The notes under the pieces: model-generated | The model's input: only the letters and a program-made list of their open reading frames with translations | The model's database searches: none | Told to the model about the DNA's origin: nothing | Source of the DNA: JANXSS01 sp040385645 | GTDB lineage: Bacteria > Pseudomonadota > Gammaproteobacteria > Burkholderiales > Burkholderiaceae_D | Length of the DNA stretch: 64,000 nt | Direction of reading: 5' to 3' | NCBI GenBank assembly: GCA_040385645.1 | Contig: JAZKGZ010000010.1 | Coordinates: 124,001-188,000 of the forward strand | Translations under genes and position numbers: made by a program | Shown: in pieces, positions 35,404 through 45,317 of the stretch | Position numbering within the stretch: position 1 is the stretch's first letter | How the letters are laid out: each line of letters starts with the position of its first letter

Positions 35404-35477
35404 TGCCGTACAGAGATGTTCGACGATGCAAGTTAAGTTCAAGAAACAATATTTAATAATGAGATTCGGGCAAGATT

Positions 35478-36026
35478 ATGAAAACCGTACATGTATTCAC
35501 CGTGTTGGCGCTCGCCGCTGCCGGATTTGCCGTCGATGCGATGTCGGCGGCCGACGATGCGAAAACAGCTTATAAGGCCACGACGGATCAGGCGGCCGAG
35601 AGCTACAAAACCGCCCGGGCGCGCTGCGATCTCCTCACCGGAAACCCAAAAGATATCTGTGCGGCCGAAGCCAAGGCTGCACGCGTGTATCAGGAAGCCA
35701 ATGCACGCGCGATTTTCAAAAACAATCTGAGCGCCACCACCGAAGCCAGAAAAGCAATCGCCAACGCAGACCATGATGTCGAGGTAGCCCGTTGCGGCAG
35801 CCTTACCGGCAACCCAAAAGATGTATGTCTGAAAGCGGCGAAGGCGAATCTCGTTGCCACCCTAGCCGATGCCAAGGCCGATCGTAAAGTGATCGAGGCC
35901 AGGGCCGATGCGAGTGAAGACAAGCGCAGCGCCGACTATAATGTCGCCTTGGAAAAATGTGACGCGTTTGCAGGGGACTTGAAAAAAACCTGCGTAGCCA
36001 ACGTCAAGGCTCAGTTCGGTAAATAG
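35478..36026 (+). CDS. Exported protein with three cysteine-pair repeats
   Basis: The protein has 182 residues with a signal peptide (about 1-25, ending in AMSA-A). The mature protein is helical and Ala/Lys-rich and carries one motif three times: ARCDLLTGNPKDICAAEAKA, ARCGSLTGNPKDVCLKAAKA and EKCDAFAGDLKKTCVANVKA, each with two cysteines about ten apart. Each pair probably forms a disulfide-closed loop between helices. No family is recognised. Its 3' end overlaps the ROK gene on the other strand by 16 bases. Confidence 0.6.
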   Translation: MKTVHVFTVLALAAAGFAVDAMSAADDAKTAYKATTDQAAESYKTARARCDLLTGNPKDICAAEAKAARVYQEANARAIFKNNLSATTEARKAIANADHDVEVARCGSLTGNPKDVCLKAAKANLVATLADAKADRKVIEARADASEDKRSADYNVALEKCDAFAGDLKKTCVANVKAQFGK

Positions 36027-37012
36027 CTGGTTTGCAGCCAAGGGCGACGCACTCGCCAGTCTTGCACCCACTCAGCGGGAATGACTAAACTCAACGCGCC
36101 CACGTCTGCTACCAACGCGCCTAACGCAGGCTCGATAATCGAGACACCTTGCGTCAATGCCGGGAAACGGATATCTATCTCTTTTTTGACTATCGGTGCG
36201 AGCCAGTCGCCGTGGTGTTGCCAAACGCTGCCACCGATCATGAATACACGCGTATCAAGCGTGACCACAAGGTCGTACAATGCGCGCCCGAGCCATACCG
36301 CGGCAGTGTGCACACTGGCAAGTGCAGCCGGTTCACCGGCCTTGGCAGCCGCGAACAAAGCGGGCGTATCGAGCGGCAGTCCACGCGAAATATTCATGCC
36401 CGATATCAAACTTTCCAGATCGCCAAGGTTGCCGCAGCCACAGCGAGTCTGGCCCTCAGGTTCCATCAGTAAATGACCGGCATGGCCGGCGTTACCCTGT
36501 TTGCCCATAAGTAGATGGCCGTCTACACATAGCCCGAAACCTACCCCGGTACTCCATGTGACATAAACCGAATCTGGTTCGTCGACGACTGCACCGAACA
36601 TACGTTCACCATGCAAAGCGGCGACGCAATCATTGCGTATGACGACTTGCGCAAAGCGCTGCTCCAGTGGCTGCTGTAACGGAAGCATCGTCCAGTCGTT
36701 GGGCAAATCGCCCCGGGTGGCGAGGCCACCGCAGATATTCGGTGCCGATAAACAGATTTTTCCATTCGAGAGCACGAACGGACCGCAGGAACTCACACCG
36801 ACTGCGGCTAGCGCCGTCGCGTCCACTTGCACTTTTTTGCATGCCTCGTCCAATAAAGCCAATACCTGGAGGCCGAGCGCATCCTCCGATCCGGTTTTGA
36901 CGGTCGGCTGCGTTACCTTGGCGATCAAGCCATCGGCATCAGCGAGTGTTACAGCTACTTTGGTACCGCCGATATCGACCGCACCGATCACCGTACCGAT
37001 TACTTTACGCAT
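36011..37012 (-). CDS. ROK-family sugar kinase or regulator-like protein (probable glucokinase)
   Basis: The protein has 333 residues, starting at MRKVIGTVIG (ATG 37012, AGGA seven bases upstream). It has the ATP-binding phosphate loop GAVDIGGTKVAVTLAD, the catalytic-base region with VIRNDCVAALHGE, and the ROK zinc motif CGCGNLGDLES. It has no N-terminal helix-turn-helix, so it is a kinase type rather than a repressor. It lies 52 bases after otsB in the same direction, and may supply glucose-6-phosphate to the trehalose pathway or recycle glucose (inference). Confidence 0.8.
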   Translation of the reverse strand: MRKVIGTVIGAVDIGGTKVAVTLADADGLIAKVTQPTVKTGSEDALGLQVLALLDEACKKVQVDATALAAVGVSSCGPFVLSNGKICLSAPNICGGLATRGDLPNDWTMLPLQQPLEQRFAQVVIRNDCVAALHGERMFGAVVDEPDSVYVTWSTGVGFGLCVDGHLLMGKQGNAGHAGHLLMEPEGQTRCGCGNLGDLESLISGMNISRGLPLDTPALFAAAKAGEPAALASVHTAAVWLGRALYDLVVTLDTRVFMIGGSVWQHHGDWLAPIVKKEIDIRFPALTQGVSIIEPALGALVADVGALSLVIPAEWVQDWRVRRPWLQTSYLPN

Positions 37013-37064
37013 GGTTAATTTCCTAAGATTTATTTCGAGGACACGTTCTTCACGCCGACCGACG

Positions 37065-37895
37065 TCAAGAGGTAGCAACTTGCCGCGGTGCGGACGATTC
37101 AAGTCGGGCGATCAATTGATCCAATAGCGGCAACATATCGGAATACGCGGGAACCATAAATTGTGCCGCCGAATCGACATGCTCGCCGATTCGTACTGAC
37201 AACAGATCAGGACGCTGCAGCCGGAACACATCTTCGTCGGTGACATCGTCACCAACGTAGATCGCGGTGCTGGCTCCACTAATACGCATTAACTCTTCGA
37301 AGGCGGTACCTTTGTCACCGGCAGCTTGCGGCAAGAGATTGAAGACGCATTTGCCGGTGATGATACGAGGCTGTGGAATCAATACGGCAAACAACTGCAT
37401 CAAATCTTTTTGGGATTGTAGTTGGTCGCTGGCGTGCCGGTAATGAACCGATAGCGAAATTGCCTTATCTTCTATCAGCAACGCCGGGTCGAAGCGCTGA
37501 TGGTTAGCTAATGCCTGCTCGAGCTGAAGGCGCCAGGCGGTGCAGTCTTGCTCGAAACTCAGGCGGCGCACGGAAGAATCGGGTAAGCCTTCCAAGCCAT
37601 GATTGCCGACCATATAATCCGCATCGAAATCCAGGCGTGTCACGATATCGGCCAACGCCCGGCCTGTGAGGATTGCCACCGGCACGAAACGCTGCAGCGC
37701 GAGTAGACGCAAGCGTACAGTTTCCGGCAAACGCGCCTGATCGGGCTGCGCGACGATCGGCGCGAGTGTGCCGTCGAAGTCGAAAACGCACAGCATGCCG
37801 GGTCTGACAACTGCATCGAGTCGTGCTGCACCATTTTCAGAAAACAGCGGCTTGGGCAACGCCGCTACGTTTTTTGCATTCAAATCGAACATCAT
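37065..37895 (-). CDS. otsB: Trehalose-6-phosphate phosphatase
   Basis: The protein has 276 residues, HAD superfamily. Motif I VFDFDGTLAPI is near residue 38-48; motif II is AILTGR; GNHGLEG and the C-terminal YVGDDVTDEDVF are typical of OtsB. It removes phosphate from trehalose-6-phosphate. It overlaps otsA by four bases, so the two enzymes are translationally coupled. Confidence 0.93.
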   Translation of the reverse strand: MMFDLNAKNVAALPKPLFSENGAARLDAVVRPGMLCVFDFDGTLAPIVAQPDQARLPETVRLRLLALQRFVPVAILTGRALADIVTRLDFDADYMVGNHGLEGLPDSSVRRLSFEQDCTAWRLQLEQALANHQRFDPALLIEDKAISLSVHYRHASDQLQSQKDLMQLFAVLIPQPRIITGKCVFNLLPQAAGDKGTAFEELMRISGASTAIYVGDDVTDEDVFRLQRPDLLSVRIGEHVDSAAQFMVPAYSDMLPLLDQLIARLESSAPRQVATS

Positions 37896-40204
37896 GCCGC
37901 CTTGCGCCGCATGTAAGGCCGGCTGTGGGAGCGAATCTTTTGCATGACCCGTTCACGTCGACGCAACCGGGCTGCATCCAGCAGCATATGGCCTGCCCAT
38001 CTGTAGACGTTTAAGTCGCGCACTAGCGCACGCATGCTGCGCATCCGATCGCGTTGTTCCAGATCCGGCATGATCAGTGCCCGATATAGCGCTCCGGCGC
38101 TTTGCTCTACGTGGTAAGGGTTGATAATCAGCGCCTCGTGCAACTCGCGTGCGGCACCGGTAAATTGACTCAGCACCAGCACGCCACGCTCATCGTCACG
38201 CGAAGCGATGAATTCTTTCGCAACAAGATTCATACCGTCGTGAAGGCTGGTAACCATGCATACATCCGCCGCCCGGTAGTAGCGATCGACCTGTTCGGCT
38301 CCGTGCTGTTCGATCTTCAGCAATACCGGCGGCGTGCCAGCTGCAGAATGCTGATCGTTGATACGTTTGGCCAACGTCCTAACCCGATGCTCGAGGCTTT
38401 GGTATTCCTCTAAGGATGAGCGACTCGGTGCGGCGATCTGAACCATCGTGAAACGACCGGCCATGTCGGGATGCAGTTCGAGCATGCGCTCCACTGCTTC
38501 GAGCCGCTCGATGATGCCTTTAGTGTAGTCCAGCCTGTCGACGCCGATTGCCATGAGATGATCGGCAGGCAATCCACATTCTTTCCGCACGCTCTTTCGA
38601 CAGCCGGCCACGCTATTGGCCGCGTCGGCGACCGGGTCGCCAGTGCCGCGCGGCGGTGGCCAGGCGATCGAGATCGGGTAAGACTCGACCTGGGTCAGTT
38701 CGCCACCGTAGGAAATCGTCGATGCTTCATGCTCGATCCGGGTTTCCAGATAGCGGTCCACTGTTTCAAGGAAATTCTTACAATGAAACGGCGTGTGAAA
38801 TCCTAGAATCGTACTACCCAGTAAGCCTTCCAAAATTTCCTCGCGCCACGGGCAAATACCAAACGATTCCGGGTTCGGCCAGGGGATATGCCAGAAAGTG
38901 ATGATCGTAGCTTTGGGCAAGGCTTCCCGTACCATTCTCGGTACGAGCGCAAAATGGTAATCCTGTATCAATACCACCGGGTCATCGGTTCGCGCTTCGG
39001 CGATCACGGCGTCGGCAAACCGTCGATTCACCGCTTCGTAAAATTCCCAATCGGTGGTCCGAAACACTGGACGGACGTGGGCGATATGACAGAGCGGCCA
39101 CAGTCCTTCGTTGGCGAAACCATAGTAGTAACCGGCTTCCTCTTCCTTGCTCAACCACAGGCGGCGCAAGGTATAACTCGGATCATCGGGTGGTACGGCA
39201 ACCCGGTCGTGGCGGTCCACTGTTTCCCGATCGGCAGAACCGCTGCCATGGGCAATCCAGGTGCCCGAGCAGGCACGCATCACCGGCTCGACTGCCGTGA
39301 CCAGCCCACTGGCCGGACGGTGTACTGCAATTCCTTTGTCGGTCCTTACGTGCAGATAGGGCTCCCGATTCGACACGACCAGTACCTGATCGCCGGCCAG
39401 CTCGTCGTGCAATAGCATGCGCAGCTTGTCCGGTGTCCAGTGTTGCGGCGAATCGGCCAATACCCGGCGCTCAAGATTGAATTCTCGCAACATTGCATGA
39501 AGGTCGCCGACCAACGGCTGTATTTCTGCTTCTCGGCCGGTTCCGGCACCATCACGCAATACCCCCCGTTGGCCGCGCAAGACGCCTTTGACTGCGTTGA
39601 TCCAGCCACGCCAGCTCAGGTGCGCTACAACCACGGTAATCAGCGAAATTACCAATGCCAACAAACCGAACAGCGAAAGAATGTATTTGCGGGTCTCCGC
39701 ACTGCGACGCTCGATGAAACTGATGTCGTGTACCAGAATCAGCCGCCCTAAATTGCCGGCTTCATTGTCGAGCTTGCTTTCAGCCACATGAAGCGCGCCT
39801 TCCTGCAACGACAATAATGCAGGCAGACGCTTGCCATCACCAATCTCCTGCCGGCAACCGAGCGACTTTGGATAAGTGAGGGTTTGGTACAGTATTTTTC
39901 CGGCCGGATCGCAGAAAGCGACGGCGAAAAGCCGTTCGTCCCGAATCGCACGATCGAACAGTTGGAGGATTTTGTCACGCGCTTGCACCGGAACATATTC
40001 GGTCAAAGGCTCATGCATCGCGTTCGCTAAAGACTGCGACCGAATATTAACATCTTTGACAAACCAGTTCAGCGTCAGGTTATCAACCATCGGCACGACC
40101 GCATAGGCAAAGAGTGCGATCGCTGCTGCCACCGGCAGAATGAACCGCATCGATAGACGAAATAATTGGGAAGGATGCGGAAGAGAACGTGTTTTAGAGG
40201 CCAT
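37892..40204 (-). CDS. otsA: Trehalose-6-phosphate synthase with N-terminal membrane sensor-like domain
   Basis: The protein has 770 residues, against about 470 for E. coli OtsA. The extra N-terminus has a membrane helix (about 17-37), an extracytoplasmic domain of about 135 residues with one cysteine pair (FCDPAG, LGCRQE), a second helix (about 178-200) and a linker. The GT20 enzyme part follows from about 270: VLVVSNREPYLHV, VLIQDYHFALVP, FWHIPWPNPE and GVDRLDYTKGIIERL. It joins UDP-glucose (or another nucleotide glucose) to glucose-6-phosphate. The layout implies an inner-membrane enzyme that senses an external signal (inference), perhaps osmotic stress. It is first gene of the otsA-otsB-ROK unit. 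Confidence 0.93.
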   Translation of the reverse strand: MASKTRSLPHPSQLFRLSMRFILPVAAAIALFAYAVVPMVDNLTLNWFVKDVNIRSQSLANAMHEPLTEYVPVQARDKILQLFDRAIRDERLFAVAFCDPAGKILYQTLTYPKSLGCRQEIGDGKRLPALLSLQEGALHVAESKLDNEAGNLGRLILVHDISFIERRSAETRKYILSLFGLLALVISLITVVVAHLSWRGWINAVKGVLRGQRGVLRDGAGTGREAEIQPLVGDLHAMLREFNLERRVLADSPQHWTPDKLRMLLHDELAGDQVLVVSNREPYLHVRTDKGIAVHRPASGLVTAVEPVMRACSGTWIAHGSGSADRETVDRHDRVAVPPDDPSYTLRRLWLSKEEEAGYYYGFANEGLWPLCHIAHVRPVFRTTDWEFYEAVNRRFADAVIAEARTDDPVVLIQDYHFALVPRMVREALPKATIITFWHIPWPNPESFGICPWREEILEGLLGSTILGFHTPFHCKNFLETVDRYLETRIEHEASTISYGGELTQVESYPISIAWPPPRGTGDPVADAANSVAGCRKSVRKECGLPADHLMAIGVDRLDYTKGIIERLEAVERMLELHPDMAGRFTMVQIAAPSRSSLEEYQSLEHRVRTLAKRINDQHSAAGTPPVLLKIEQHGAEQVDRYYRAADVCMVTSLHDGMNLVAKEFIASRDDERGVLVLSQFTGAARELHEALIINPYHVEQSAGALYRALIMPDLEQRDRMRSMRALVRDLNVYRWAGHMLLDAARLRRRERVMQKIRSHSRPYMRRKAA

Positions 40205-40375
40205 TTCGTGAATGCTTTTTTAATTCCGCGAATCTTAACAGTGCGCCGCCGGAGTGAATGCCGGCCACCACACACAGGTTATTTTTAACTAGAGCAATTT
40301 ATTTTAAGAAACTATTTTGTGATACGTGTGCCACCGTACAGAGTTTTGTCTAGCATGCCCATTACCTTGATCGCC

Positions 40376-42481
40376 ATGAAAAAATTCGGCAAAGTTTTAT
40401 CCGTCGTTTTGGCAATTGTCGCAGCGCTCGTCATCGTCTCGGTAATTATTATCAAGAATTTCGATTGGAACAGGGCGCGACCATTCATCAATGAAAAAGT
40501 CTCCGATGCCATTGGTCGCCAGTTCGTCATCGGCGGTGACCTAAAGGTCGATTGGGTACGTCCGGTCGAACCATCGGGGGCGAGATCGCTGTTGCCCTGG
40601 CCAAGTTTTAGCGCTCAACAAGTACGCATCGATAATCCAGAGTGGGCACAACGCAAGCAATTCGCAGCGCTGGACGCAGTAACATTTCAGGTGGAAGTAC
40701 TGCCGCTATTACAACGTAAAATCATCGTATCCGATATCGCTCTCACTAATCCAGCGATTAACCTCGAGCGCACTCTGGATGGACGCAACACCTGGACGTT
40801 CAAACGATCTGAAAATGCGCAGTCCAAGTGGGAAGTGCAACTAAAAAAACTCGTGTTTTCCAAAGGCACGATTTCCGTCATCGACCAGCCAACCAAAATC
40901 GATCTGCGTGCGATGCTCGCGCCGGTCGGCGAGTCGATTGCTATTGGTGATCTGCTCGACCGTACGAAAACCGCTGGTGCTACCCCGCCGCAAACCAACA
41001 CGCAATACGGGTTTGACGTTTCCCTCGCTGGCACTTATCGCGGCGCTAAGTTGACTGGACAAGGCAAGATCGGCAGTGTGATATCGCTGGTAGACCGCGT
41101 ACAGCCGTTTCCTTTGCAAGCAGATGTGCGGCTCGGCGATACGCGCGTGCAGGCAGTTGGTACTCTGACCGATCCAGCCAAACTGACAGCGCTCGATCTG
41201 CAGCTTTCGCTTGCAGCCAACAGTATGGCAGACCTTTACGACCTGCTCGGCGTGGCATTGCCGGAAACGCCAAAATTTCGCACCAGCGGACACCTAACCG
41301 GCAATTTCGATGCAGCCGGTAAAAGCTTCAAATATGAAAATTTCATTGGGCAGGTCGGTCGTTCCGATCTTGCTGGCACGCTCGTGTTCGATGCGCGTAC
41401 AAAACGCCCGCGTTTGTCCGGAAAATTGACATCCAAACGACTGGCCCTGGCAGACCTAGGCCCTGCGATTGGCGGTGCCGCGCCGGCAAACGAGGCAAGC
41501 AACGCAGGCTCCCGAATTAAAACCAAGACTGCAACCGGCAACGCCACCACTGGCGCTGCACCCACCGCCGCGACTGCATCGTCCGACAAAGCCTTGCCGA
41601 CCACACCATTCCGAACCGAGCGTTGGAAAGCGATGGATGTGGATGTGGTGTTCGCCGGCGCGAGCATTATCCGTAGTGCAGCCTTGCCGATTTCGGATAT
41701 GTCGACCCATATCATCATGGACGACGGTGTACTCAATCTGAACCCGCTGAAATTCGGCGTTGCCGGTGGAACCGTCACCGGCAATATTCGCATCGATGGC
41801 CGTGTAGAGCCATTGCAAGGCGCAATCGACTTGGCGGCACGGCGCATTCAGTTGAAGCGGCTTTTTCCTGAATTCGCACCGATGGATACCAGCTTCGGTG
41901 AAATCAACGGTAATGCCAAGCTGAGCGGTCGCGGTAACTCACCGGCGGCACTAGCTGCCACTTCGAATGGCGAAATAAAATTATTGGTCAACGACGGTGC
42001 CATCAGCAATGCCTTGCTCGAACTCGCCGGGTTGAACGCCGCTAATATCGTCATGGCCAAGCTCTTCGGCGACGAAACCGTCAAGATCAATTGCGCAGCT
42101 GCGGATTTTGATGTCAAAAACGGTTTGGTCAAAGCGAATGTCTTCGCTCTCGATACGACCGACGCTCTGATCAACGTCGAGGGCCAGATCAACCTGGGAA
42201 GCGAGCAGATGGCGTTGAATGTCTACCCGCAAACGAAAGGCTTCCGGATTTTTTCTCTGCGCTCGCCACTATATGTTCGCGGAACCTTCAAAAAGCCCGA
42301 TGTCGGCGTGATGAAAGGCCCGCTCGCCGTACGCGGCGCTGCCGCACTGGCCTTGGGCGCGGTGGCACCTCTCGCTTCGCTGTTGGCATTGCTGGTTCCT
42401 AGCACCGAGGATGCATCTCCCTGCCCAGCGATGTTGGCGGTTGCACGTAAAGATATCAAAGACGTGCAGCCAGCCAAATAG
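40376..42481 (+). CDS. AsmA-family protein
   Basis: The protein has 701 residues from the ATG at 40376 (frame open from GTG 40319). An N-terminal membrane helix (about 8-26) anchors a large periplasmic beta-rich domain that begins with the AsmA signature (FDWNRARPFINEKVSDAIGRQFVIGGDLKV). The C-terminal AsmA region includes NGNAKLSGRGNSPAALAATSNGEI and LRSPLYVRGTFKKPDVGVM. Family members are bridge-like proteins thought to move phospholipids between inner and outer membranes. It is divergent from otsA. A Thr/Ala-rich linker lies around residues 390-420. Confidence 0.85.
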   Translation: MKKFGKVLSVVLAIVAALVIVSVIIIKNFDWNRARPFINEKVSDAIGRQFVIGGDLKVDWVRPVEPSGARSLLPWPSFSAQQVRIDNPEWAQRKQFAALDAVTFQVEVLPLLQRKIIVSDIALTNPAINLERTLDGRNTWTFKRSENAQSKWEVQLKKLVFSKGTISVIDQPTKIDLRAMLAPVGESIAIGDLLDRTKTAGATPPQTNTQYGFDVSLAGTYRGAKLTGQGKIGSVISLVDRVQPFPLQADVRLGDTRVQAVGTLTDPAKLTALDLQLSLAANSMADLYDLLGVALPETPKFRTSGHLTGNFDAAGKSFKYENFIGQVGRSDLAGTLVFDARTKRPRLSGKLTSKRLALADLGPAIGGAAPANEASNAGSRIKTKTATGNATTGAAPTAATASSDKALPTTPFRTERWKAMDVDVVFAGASIIRSAALPISDMSTHIIMDDGVLNLNPLKFGVAGGTVTGNIRIDGRVEPLQGAIDLAARRIQLKRLFPEFAPMDTSFGEINGNAKLSGRGNSPAALAATSNGEIKLLVNDGAISNALLELAGLNAANIVMAKLFGDETVKINCAAADFDVKNGLVKANVFALDTTDALINVEGQINLGSEQMALNVYPQTKGFRIFSLRSPLYVRGTFKKPDVGVMKGPLAVRGAAALALGAVAPLASLLALLVPSTEDASPCPAMLAVARKDIKDVQPAK

Positions 42482-42499
42482 CCTGCGGATACGGCGATT

Positions 42500-42545
42500 G
42501 GCAAAGACAGCGATCAACAAAGACAGCGATTAAAAAAGACAGTCG
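42500..42545. repeat. Short direct repeats after the AsmA gene
   Basis: AAAGACAGCGAT occurs twice and AAAGACAGTCGG once within 45 bases between the convergent genes. No mobile-element features are seen. Confidence 0.4.
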
Positions 42546-42596
42546 GCTATGCGCGCTGTGGCCGAGGCGACGGCCAATGAATCAACTTAGTTTTTG

Positions 42597-43892
42597 TTAT
42601 TCTTCTTTATGTATTTGCGCCAAGCGTCGGGTACAAAAGCGCACATCAAAATTTAGGTGCTTGGGCGCATAGTCCTGTCTGAAGCCGTAGCGTTTTCCCA
42701 CGGCGAGGTCGCTCTGTCGAAGCGCTTGCAAACGTGCCGCTATCAGTTCGTCGATCCGTTGAGTTTCGACTGCGGCCTCCGATTCACTCAAGTGTGCGCA
42801 GCGCTCCTGCTTGAAACGCCTGATCGCCTCCGCCGCACAAGCCTGCCAGTCGGTGTTTGCGGTATCAACCTCGACAATTTCTTGACCCGTAATATGCTTG
42901 ATCGTCAATCGCTGCGCTTCGGCTTCGGTATACGCCCAGGCACGACTTGGGGCACCCGGATGCGCGGCTATCCATTCCGGACTGCCTTGCAGAAAAATTT
43001 CCGGTTTCGGCTCAAGTTCGTGACCGATGTTGAGCGCCACCTGTCGTATGTTTTTTTTAACCCACGTGGTGTGGCCAATGAGTTGAGATAACGATTCGTC
43101 TGGATATTGTTGCTGCAGCCAGTCGAAATGTGCCAGTGTCGGCCGATGCTGCAAGCGATTGATTTTGATCGACGCAAGATTGTCGCTACTTACATTCAGT
43201 ATCTTGCATGCCCGTGCAGTCAAGTAGTTCATCGTCGAAAATGGCTGCGCATACCCGGGGACGTTGGCGATTTTGCTGGGCAGGCTGCATTTGTAAGCCT
43301 CGTCAAGATGCAGCGTTTGACCGTCGAAGCCGCGCACGATCCTTCCACATTCGCCCCCTGGGCCATGCAAGATCGTGCGCAACGTCTGTAATCCATCCGC
43401 ACGATTCGTCATGCAGTCGTCGACGCGCCAACCAGGTGGCAGACCCGCTGGATCAAGCCGGTAATATTGCTCCGGTGACATATCATTTTGATGTTCATGT
43501 GTCAGTTGCCGGTGCAATGCATCGGCACAGTCGAATACATCGTGTTGTAGACTTTCCTCCACTGCTACAGCACCGAAAGCCACTATCAAACGCTTGCGTT
43601 CGACAGTCGTGAGCGAAAGGGGTCGGTGGCCAACCGCTGGCACTGGCTCAAGCGCAAGTAGAGATTTGAAAATTGCATGCCCGGTTGCAAGCGCCGGTGC
43701 GGCGAATGCCGCTGGCCGGATAGCTAAACGCGCCAACCCCGGTCTTAAAGAACGAATCGAGATGAGCGTTCTGGAACGGGGTAAAGGCGGCGTCGATGGC
43801 GCAACTTGTAATGCAGCGGCACCGCTGCTCTCAGCGTCGATGGGAAAACTGCCCGCCGAGAGGCCAAAGTCGGTATTCCTTTTGGTTTTCAA
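42597..43892 (-). CDS. Orphan protein with effector-like N-terminus, 431 residues
   Basis: The frame starts at TTG 43892, directly after an in-frame stop; no ATG occurs until about residue 135, so the start is TTG or later. The first 100 residues are rich in Ser, Pro, Ala and Arg with no signal peptide, similar in composition to type III secretion signals. The rest is soluble and mixed, with WRVDDCMTNRADGLQTL, MNYLTARACKILNVSSDNL and a long C-terminal helix region. No catalytic motif recognised; family unknown. Confidence 0.5.
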   Translation of the reverse strand: MKTKRNTDFGLSAGSFPIDAESSGAAALQVAPSTPPLPRSRTLISIRSLRPGLARLAIRPAAFAAPALATGHAIFKSLLALEPVPAVGHRPLSLTTVERKRLIVAFGAVAVEESLQHDVFDCADALHRQLTHEHQNDMSPEQYYRLDPAGLPPGWRVDDCMTNRADGLQTLRTILHGPGGECGRIVRGFDGQTLHLDEAYKCSLPSKIANVPGYAQPFSTMNYLTARACKILNVSSDNLASIKINRLQHRPTLAHFDWLQQQYPDESLSQLIGHTTWVKKNIRQVALNIGHELEPKPEIFLQGSPEWIAAHPGAPSRAWAYTEAEAQRLTIKHITGQEIVEVDTANTDWQACAAEAIRRFKQERCAHLSESEAAVETQRIDELIAARLQALRQSDLAVGKRYGFRQDYAPKHLNFDVRFCTRRLAQIHKEE

Positions 43893-44315
43893 TCAGCAGA
43901 TGCTTTCAACGCCAGACGGCGAAATCTTGTTCATTGTTACCGCTTCTTATTGATTACTGCCATTGTTCTCGGCATTTGCGGTGCGGTAAAGCGTTGTTCA
44001 TTTTATATTGTGATTTTGACCATTCAACTTTCTTTTCAAATTTGAGAATATTTGAGATATTGTTGCTGAGAAGCTGGCATATTTCGGCCCAGTTCATGTG
44101 GACCCTGATCGAAGAATGTGGGTTTCCACAATTGAACAACTTGCAAAGCAAGGCCAGAATCGGCTGCGTGGAAAGTTGCTACCTATTTATCACTTTTGTT
44201 CAACGAATCAGGTTGCGAATTTGAGCAAGGTAACAACGCCCACAGCGCTGGTCCTGTTTTCCTATCCTGTCTTTTTATCTTGAACCGCCACAATACAGTT
44301 GGAGAAGTTTCACAC
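43893..44315. other. AT-rich intergenic region upstream of tctC
   Basis: About 420 bases are AT-rich with runs of T around 44030-44070. No convincing gene, tRNA or repeat was found; short frames here lack ribosome binding sites. It must hold the tctC promoter; TTGGAGAAG at 44299-44307 is its ribosome binding site. Confidence 0.5.
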
Positions 44316-45293
44316 ATGAAGATAAAATATTTGCAGTCGGTTGCCCTTGGTGTCGTCCTTCTGAGCGGTGCTTCGGCACATGCACAGCAATATCCGACTA
44401 AGACCATCACCATGATCGTGCCCTTCGCCGCCGGCGGCCCGACCGATACGGTAGCCCGTCTGGTCGCTCAAAACATGGGTGCCACGCTCAAACAGCAGAT
44501 CATCGTCGAAAACGTCGGCGGTGCCGGCGGTACATTGGGCGCAGCCAGGGTAGCGAAAGCAACACCGGACGGTTATACGATTTTCCTGCATCACATCGGT
44601 CAGTCAACCGCACCTTCTCTATATCGCAAGCTCAGTTACGATGCCATGACCAGCTTCGAGCCGATCGGCCTGGTCACCGACGTGCCGATGACGTTGGTCG
44701 CCCGCAAGGATTTTCCAGCCAAAGATCTCAAGGAAATGCTGACCTACGTCAAGGCCAACAAAACCAAGGTTACGTTGGCAAATGCCGGTATCGGTTCTGC
44801 TTCCCATCTCTGCGGCATGTTGTTCATGACGGCGATCGAAAGCGAACTCACGACAGTGCCGTACAAAGGTACCGGCCCTGCCATGAATGATTTGCTGGGC
44901 GGTCAGGTCGATCTGATGTGCGATCAGACCACCAATACCACCAGCCAGATCAAGGGTGCGAAAATCAAAGCCTACGGCGTGACTACTAAAACGCGCGTGC
45001 CATCCTTGCCTGATTTGCCGACATTGAACGAAGCCGGCCTGCCGAATTTCGAAGTGGCTGTCTGGCATGGTCTGTATGCACCCCAGGGTACACCGAAGCC
45101 GGTAGTCGATTCGCTGGCAAGCGCATTGCAAGTGGCGCTCAAGGACGCTACGATCAAGACACGTTTTGGTGAACTCGGCACCGAGCCAGTCGCAGAAGCC
45201 CGTGCCAAGCCTGAAGCTCTGCGTGCGCACTTAAAAGCCGAAATCGCCAAGTGGGCACCGATCATCAAGAAAGCAGGCGTCTACGCGGACTGA
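44316..45293 (+). CDS. tctC: Tripartite tricarboxylate transporter substrate-binding protein (Bug/TctC family)
   Basis: The protein has 325 residues with a signal peptide (about 1-22, ending SAHAQQ). The mature protein starts with the Bug signature YPTKTITMIVPFAAGGPTDTVARLVAQ and continues with VENVGGAGGTLGAARVAKATPDGYT. It captures an organic acid, probably a carboxylate such as citrate, in the periplasm and hands it to TctAB. The ligand cannot be read from sequence. The start is set by TTGGAGAAG. A strong stem-loop separates it from tctB. Confidence 0.92.
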   Translation: MKIKYLQSVALGVVLLSGASAHAQQYPTKTITMIVPFAAGGPTDTVARLVAQNMGATLKQQIIVENVGGAGGTLGAARVAKATPDGYTIFLHHIGQSTAPSLYRKLSYDAMTSFEPIGLVTDVPMTLVARKDFPAKDLKEMLTYVKANKTKVTLANAGIGSASHLCGMLFMTAIESELTTVPYKGTGPAMNDLLGGQVDLMCDQTTNTTSQIKGAKIKAYGVTTKTRVPSLPDLPTLNEAGLPNFEVAVWHGLYAPQGTPKPVVDSLASALQVALKDATIKTRFGELGTEPVAEARAKPEALRAHLKAEIAKWAPIIKKAGVYAD

Positions 45294-45317
45294 TCCACTT
45301 CAGGGTCTGCAACATCT

